The notes under the pieces were generated by a model that was not told the origin of the DNA, made no database searches, and saw only the letters and a program-made list of their open reading frames with translations. Below, in pieces: positions 59,090 to 64,000 of a stretch of 64,000 nt of DNA (the stretch's first letter is position 1; every line of letters begins with the position of its first letter). The DNA is from Prunus persica (Eukaryota > Streptophyta > Magnoliopsida > Rosales > Rosaceae): contig NC_034009.1 of NCBI RefSeq assembly GCF_000346465.2, positions 8,031,251 to 8,095,250 on the forward strand, written 5' to 3'. The position numbers were made by a program, and so were the translations under genes.

Positions 59090-60170
59090 GCCAAACAATG
59101 GCCTTACGGGTAAACTTAGGGTACAGGCCTTTGTGCTTCGAAATCTTTTTATGCCTATTGCAAGTCATGGCCTTATGGCCTAGGATTCTCAATGGCCATT
59201 AAGTGGAGGTTCGTCTCACCAGGTCTCAAGACAAGTCTCGAAAGTTCAAGCCCAGCCCACGGAAGTAGACCCAACACTTTTGGATGTTTTCATGCACGTG
59301 ACGAGATCCATTTAAGGAAAGCAATTAAAGGGAGTGATGTCAATCTAAGACATTCCTAAGAAGGAGAAAATCAAGTGATCCGATTTGGTGAGTCCGATGA
59401 TTTCATTCAAATTTCGTGAACTTAGGAAACCACGCAAGGAAAGATTTTGAACCAAGTTGACCTTTGGCCATTTAATGGCAAGCCCGTGGGCTGACGAATG
59501 CCCCTATATAAACTACATCAGACAAAGAGCAAAGGACCCCGACATCAAACACAAAAACCTACTTTTTGTCTTTCAATTTTCTATCCCTAGACTAGGTATT
59601 TTATTTCCCAAGCAAGTAGGCTAGATTCGTTCTTCACTTTGGTTAGTAAGTTTAATTTCTTGTATTTTTCATTACGTTGTCATAATATTCAATTTTATCG
59701 CTTTATTGTTAATTGTTATCGGATTTGCTTTGAGCTTAATTTAATTTCAAATTGCTTTATTTTATTGCCTTTATCATTTATATCGTTCTTATTTCGTTCT
59801 TCACTTAATTTAAGTTTATTTATCACTTTGATTACTTTATCGCACTTCAATTCTCGTCTTTAAGTTTAAACACATATTTTTAATTTAATTCGCATCATTA
59901 TCATTAAAAATCTCAAAAATACTAAAATACCTATACGAAACCTAACCATCCTCGATTCTGAGGAAGTGAAAGAACCTAGGCCAAGAGGAGATTCCTTGCT
60001 TGACCGATCAATCGGCTGGTTAGAAGTCAGAAGAGCGAACACAACAATCCAACCTTTTCCATTCAAGCCAGTCAGTGGCTTGGTGGTGGCACGCCTACGC
60101 AATCTAAAAGAAGAAGGACCAAGAACTCCTTCACTCGGCCTACCCGGTCGAAAAGAGGGAAACAGTTGGG
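59090..60170 (+). mobile_element. LTR-type fragment B nested in the long-TIR element
   Basis: Motifs follow fragment A (56100-57200) in order: cccctatataaac (TATA at 59505), aggaccccgacatcaaacac, a T-rich leader, gaggagattccttgcttgac, and aaaagagggaaacag. Non-coding. Confidence 0.45.
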
Positions 60171-60508
60171 GAGGAGAGCTGATGGGTGGTTGTTTTGGTG
60201 GCTGGAGTAGCTGGGTTTGCTGGATAGAGGGTGGGGAGAGAGAGAGAGAGAGAGAGAGATCTTTTAAAATAATTTAAATAGTAAAATAATTTTATTTTTT
60301 TTAATTTTTAGTCCACGTGGAAGTCCACGTCATCAAAAAAGGGGTCCCACTTTTGATACGTCAGCATTTAACATACTAACTAACAGTTTGGCTAACGGAA
60401 GGGGCAAATTATAGGTTTTCCGTGATGTTGAGTATGTACTCGTAAATGTCCCCAAAATCAAGTATGCACTCGTAAATGACCCTATAGGTTGGGGGGCTTA
60501 CTGTAGTT

Positions 60509-61464
60509 TACCCAAAAAAAAAAAAAAAAATTTAAATTAGGTGGCCAACCCATAGGTGTTGAATCTAACACTAAAAATGCAAATGAGATAAAATAACAAT
60601 TTGAATTAAATGTGATTAAGTGTCATTCCCTAAGAAGGGGAACATAAAGTGCCATGAATCTTAAGAAAATAAAAGAACGGTAAGCTCATTAACATATCTT
60701 AATAACTTATGCTTTCTCAAGATACGTAAGACCTTTTAAAGTTTAAAAGCAAGTATAAGTTGATGTTTGGCTTGCTTTAGATGCGAAGGAGAAGAGAAAC
60801 CAAGTGCTGGAAGAAAAAAACCAATAGTGGCAAGTTTGACGACCGATCGCAGAAGCACAGAAAGTAGCGATCGCGATGATAAAAGCAACGACCAGTCAAG
60901 ATTAACCATCGGACCTGTCAGATTTGTACAGGTGCTGGCTAAGAGGAGTGATCTCCAATATGATCGGTGGCTCTTGCTAGCGACCAATCGGTTCGCGACA
61001 GAAGCTTTAGCGCATTTAGGAATTTAACGTGGTTTTCCAACTTGTTTTAGGTTTTCCTATTTAATTAGGATTTTATTAGGTTTCCTACTTCTTTTATAAT
61101 TGTATCTAAATACCTACGCGTATAAATAGGTATTTTAGTGCTAGGGTTTTTTCTAACGAGTGCAAAGGAAAAAATAAGGGCATCAAATTGGGTTTGAGCT
61201 AGGGTTAAGAGAAAAGAGAGTTAGAGTTTGTAAGAGAACAATGGGGGTTCTTTATTGTAACCGAATGAGTTCTTTCTTATTAGTGAATTTCTCAGGGACC
61301 ATCAAGAGGACTTAGGCACAACGCCAAACCTCTATTAATTCTTGTGTTCTTTGTGAGTGTGTTTACTTTTCAGTTGGTGTGTGGGCTTTATCTTTGCATG
61401 GCTTGTGTATGGTAGTTGCATAGTCCATGAACGACAAGTTCTTGGATTGTTTTCGCACAACAAG
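60509..61464 (+). mobile_element. Probable 5' LTR region of the terminal copia element
   Basis: Ends directly before the primer-binding site, with a TATA-like tataaatagg (61120) about 340 bp upstream. A TG start could be at 60752, but the true left end cannot be fixed because the second LTR lies beyond the window. The open frames inside are not coding. Confidence 0.5.
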
Positions 61465-61477
61465 TGGTATTAGAGCC
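61465..61477 (+). other. Copia primer-binding site
   Basis: TGGTATTAGAGCC, matching the initiator tRNA-Met primer site except at one position (A to C/T type change), immediately downstream of the LTR region. Confidence 0.8.
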
Positions 61478-64000
61478 GATGTTGCAGTGGGTATAATTTA
61501 TGCCCAAATTCTCTTACAATTTTAAGAGCGGCGATCTGTTGATAATGGCAGGCGATAGGAAGGAGTGAGGAGAAAACACCCAGACAAAGACAGCACAAGC
61601 GGCTAGTGTAAAGGTTGAGTTGAAGTCGTTCACCGGGAAGGCGAACTTCACGCTTTAGCAAAGGAGAATGAAGTACGTCTTTAAGTATTAGAGTCTCAAC
61701 GTAGTCTTGGCAGGCAAGGAAAAGAAGTCGGGAACTATAACGGAAGATTAGCGGGAAGACCTAAACGAACTTGTTAAAAGGTCAATCGAGCAACATCTCA
61801 CGGATGACCATGTAATATAATTGAAGATATCGCAAAGAAAACATGGGAGAAACTCGAAGTGATGTTCGTCAAGATCGTTGTTTAACAAGCTTTTCTTGAA
61901 GGAGGAGCTTCTTACTCTATGAATGAAAGGGGTGAAAATATGATGAAGCATCTTAGTACATTTAATAGGTGTATTGCATACTTACAAAGGACTTATGAAG
62001 TTTATAAGTCGAAAGATAAGTCAGTGATGTTGTTAACATCCTTGCCTCCGTCTTCTGAGCACTTCCGCCGACCCTTATGTTCGGCAAAGGAACTCTGAAG
62101 TATGAGTAGGTGATGCAAGACATCCTTACGTATTACTGGATAGTTCAACGTTTAAGAGATGTCTCTCAAGGTGAAGGTCATGTGGTGAAGTTCGGAGAGA
62201 ATGGTCGATCAAGTAAGCGTGAAGGCAAGAAGAGCAATAGGGTAATGTCAAAATTCAGAGCAAAAGACGGTTGCTTTGAGTGTGAGTCAAAAGATCATTG
62301 GAAGAAGAATTGTCCAACATGGGGATAGAATAGAAACAAATGGAGGAAGCTGTATGACTTAGTCAAGGTAGCGGAGGATAGTGATGGTGAGCTTTTAATT
62401 GTTGATAGCATTGTTAATACAGATGTAGTTTCTATTTCTTCTAAGATTTCTTCTTTTGATTTAATTTTGGATTCTGGGTGCTCATATCATATATGTTCAA
62501 ACGAATCTTGGTTTGACACGTATAAAGTGGATGACAACGACGAAGTTGTTATAAGAGATGGCTTAGTTTGTAGAGTTGAAGGCACGAGTAGTATTAAGGT
62601 AAATATGTACAACAATATTGTTAGGACATTGGGTATGATTAGGTACATTCCAAAGTTGAAGAAGAATATCATCTCAGTACTTTTAATAAGCATAGTTATT
62701 CTTACAAAGCCATGTGAGGAAATCTCATAATCTCAAAGGGTTCACTTGTAGTTATGAAGGGGGAGACTCAACCTAACTTCCTGTATCGACTATGTGTTAC
62801 AACAATGACTAGTAGAGCAGCTATATTTACCAAGAATGACTCAGAGGATGAGACTTAACTTTGTCATTTGAGGTTAGGGCATATGAGTGAGTGAGCCATG
62901 CAAGACTTGCACATACGTAAGCTTTTGAAGGGAGTACATAATTGCAAACTTGAGTTCTATAAGTATTGTACCATCTGAAAGAATTCGAATGTGACATTCA
63001 AGCAGCAAGACAGAGAATATGAGCACGGGAGCGCTTGATTATATTCAGTAAGATGTGTCACCGTCAAATTATTAGTTGGAGCCAACTAGAACACGTTCAT
63101 GGATGATTTTTCTAGGAAGGTTTGGGTCTGCTTTATGATGGAGAAATCTGAGGTCTTCACCAAATTCAAGAAGTGGAAGACGAAGGTAAAGAACCTTACA
63201 GGAAGGAATATCAAGATCCTAAGGAGTGACAATGAGGGTGAATATAATAATAGCAAATTCCTTGAGTTTTGCAAGAGCGAGGGTGTTAAAAGGCATTTCA
63301 CCTTGAAGAAGACACCCCAACAAAACGGAGCCGCCTAGAGGATGAATTGAACTCTCATAAAGCATGACGGGTGAATGAGGATTCATGCCGGCTTGCCCGA
63401 GTCATTTTGGGCGGAGTCGGTTAACCACACTTCATATTTGGTTAACTAGTCGCCATGGTCTAATAAATCAGTTGATTTTACTAATCTTAGAGTATTTTCT
63501 GCAGTGCTTATGCTCTAACACATAGTGATGAGAAAACCAAGTTGAAACCAAAGTCTCTTGAAAGCATTGTCCTCAGCTTTGAGAGTGGTGTGAAGGGTTT
63601 TGAGCTTTGGGATCCAGTGAACCAGAAGAGAATACTCAACAGTGATTATGCTTGTTAGAAGTCTCAATGTTTAGAACTAAGAAAATTATGAGAGACAACA
63701 TAAGGAGATGATATTATCCTCACTTCAGCAGCCAGTGAACCCAACTACATATCAATAGTCATCCTCTTAAGATCAGTCACCTTCCCAACAGGCTCCATCT
63801 TCACATCAGTCACCATCTCACTTGTACTATCCCCAATTGTATCATCCACAACCATATCAGCCACTGTCTTATCCTTTTGGAAAGTTTTCAGTGATGCTCT
63901 ATGAAAGTTTTTTGCAGAAGTTCATGTCTTCACATCAAGGGTTCATCGTGTTGAATAGAGTTGGGATATTTTGCTCTTATATTCACACTTTTTGGGATGA
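61478..64000 (+). pseudogene. Decayed Ty1/copia gag-pol, cut by the window end
   Basis: Gag (about 61600-62330) is broken by several stops and carries ELKSFTGKANF, MNERGENMMKHLSTFN and a CCHC knuckle (CFECESKDHWKKNC). Protease lies at 62467-62730 with DSGCSYHIC. The integrase zinc region is near 62850-62970 (HLRLGHMS .. CKLEFYKYC, one Cys replaced by Tyr). The integrase core is at 63099-63338 (MDDFSRKVW, RSDNEGEY, TPQQNGAA), and a TAG occupies the codon expected for the catalytic Glu (63336-63338). Beyond this the C-terminal integrase region (KLEPKSLESIVLSFESGVKG) continues with stops toward the reverse transcriptase, outside the window. Family order Gag-PR-IN identifies copia (TNT1-like). 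Not functional. Confidence 0.85.

Larger units (their letters stand above)
57392..60508. mobile_element. 3.1-kb element with terminal inverted repeats of about 280 bp
   Basis: 57392-57690 is the imperfect reverse complement of 60230-60508. It starts acaaactacagtaaaccccc and runs through words for tacgagtgcatac, tgccccctccgttaacgag and gacgtggactccac to the CT/GA microsatellites at 57666-57694 and 60238-60262. Long TIRs suggest a Mutator-like or unclassified MITE-derived element. No transposase was recognised; the middle holds (TA)n DNA and an LTR-type fragment. Flanking A-rich DNA hides any target duplication. Confidence 0.65.

Noticed and set aside
1..64000. CRISPR array, operons, rRNA, organelle DNA
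   Set aside because: None seen. Tandem repeats lack spacer structure, and genes are spliced nuclear plant genes.

Overview
The window is nuclear DNA from a flowering plant. Its genes have introns with GT..AG splice sites. The products are typical of land plants: a DYW-class PPR protein, an ASHR3-type SET protein and a gamma-glutamyl peptidase. AT-rich intergenic DNA is full of MITEs, SINEs and LTR-retrotransposon remains. Gene content and repeat style suggest a woody rosid, perhaps Rosaceae; the species cannot be fixed from sequence alone.

Six protein-coding genes are well supported: (1) GDP-L-fucose synthase, + strand, 7041-8194, 2 exons; (2) an mARC-like MOSC-domain protein, - strand, 23367-26190, 8 exons; (3) an intronless 901-residue PPR-DYW editing factor matching OTP84, + strand, 29982-32687; (4) the mitochondrial small-subunit ribosomal protein mS33, - strand, 33408-34212, 2 exons; (5) a GGP-type gamma-glutamyl peptidase, + strand, 45191-46090, 2 exons; (6) the PHD+SET histone methyltransferase ASHR3, - strand, 47500-54602, 11 exons. 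From memory, genes 2 and 4 are neighbours in Arabidopsis (At5g44720/At5g44710) and genes 5 and 6 both lie in At4g30xxx, so parts of the order may be ancestral.

The rest is mostly mobile DNA. 1-7000 holds a 350-bp MITE, two LTR-like blocks and a nest of inverted-repeat elements. 8200-20600 holds a second copy of that MITE, a PIF/Harbinger-like element, a fold-back MITE with a 9-bp target duplication, a hAT-like element and a candidate miR171 target-mimic site. A 2.5-kb Harbinger-like element carrying an ORF1-type gene sits in the shared upstream region of the divergent MOSC and OTP84 genes. 36.9-44.5 kb holds a 0.7-kb direct duplication, a broken copia element, an LTR-like block and SINEs. 55-60.5 kb holds a long-TIR element with LTR fragments. 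61.4 kb to the end is a decayed Ty1/copia element cut by the window edge.

Most interesting observations: (a) a 23-nt site on the - strand at 19688-19710 that should pair with miR171 over 20 positions, interrupted by one central 3-nt bulge, which is the architecture of an endogenous target mimic; (b) a hairpin shared by two Harbinger-like elements that carries two mirrored E2F-type sites, one copy being in the OTP84/MOSC intergenic region; (c) a 59-nt cryptic exon in ASHR3 with strong splice sites whose inclusion would cause a premature stop.
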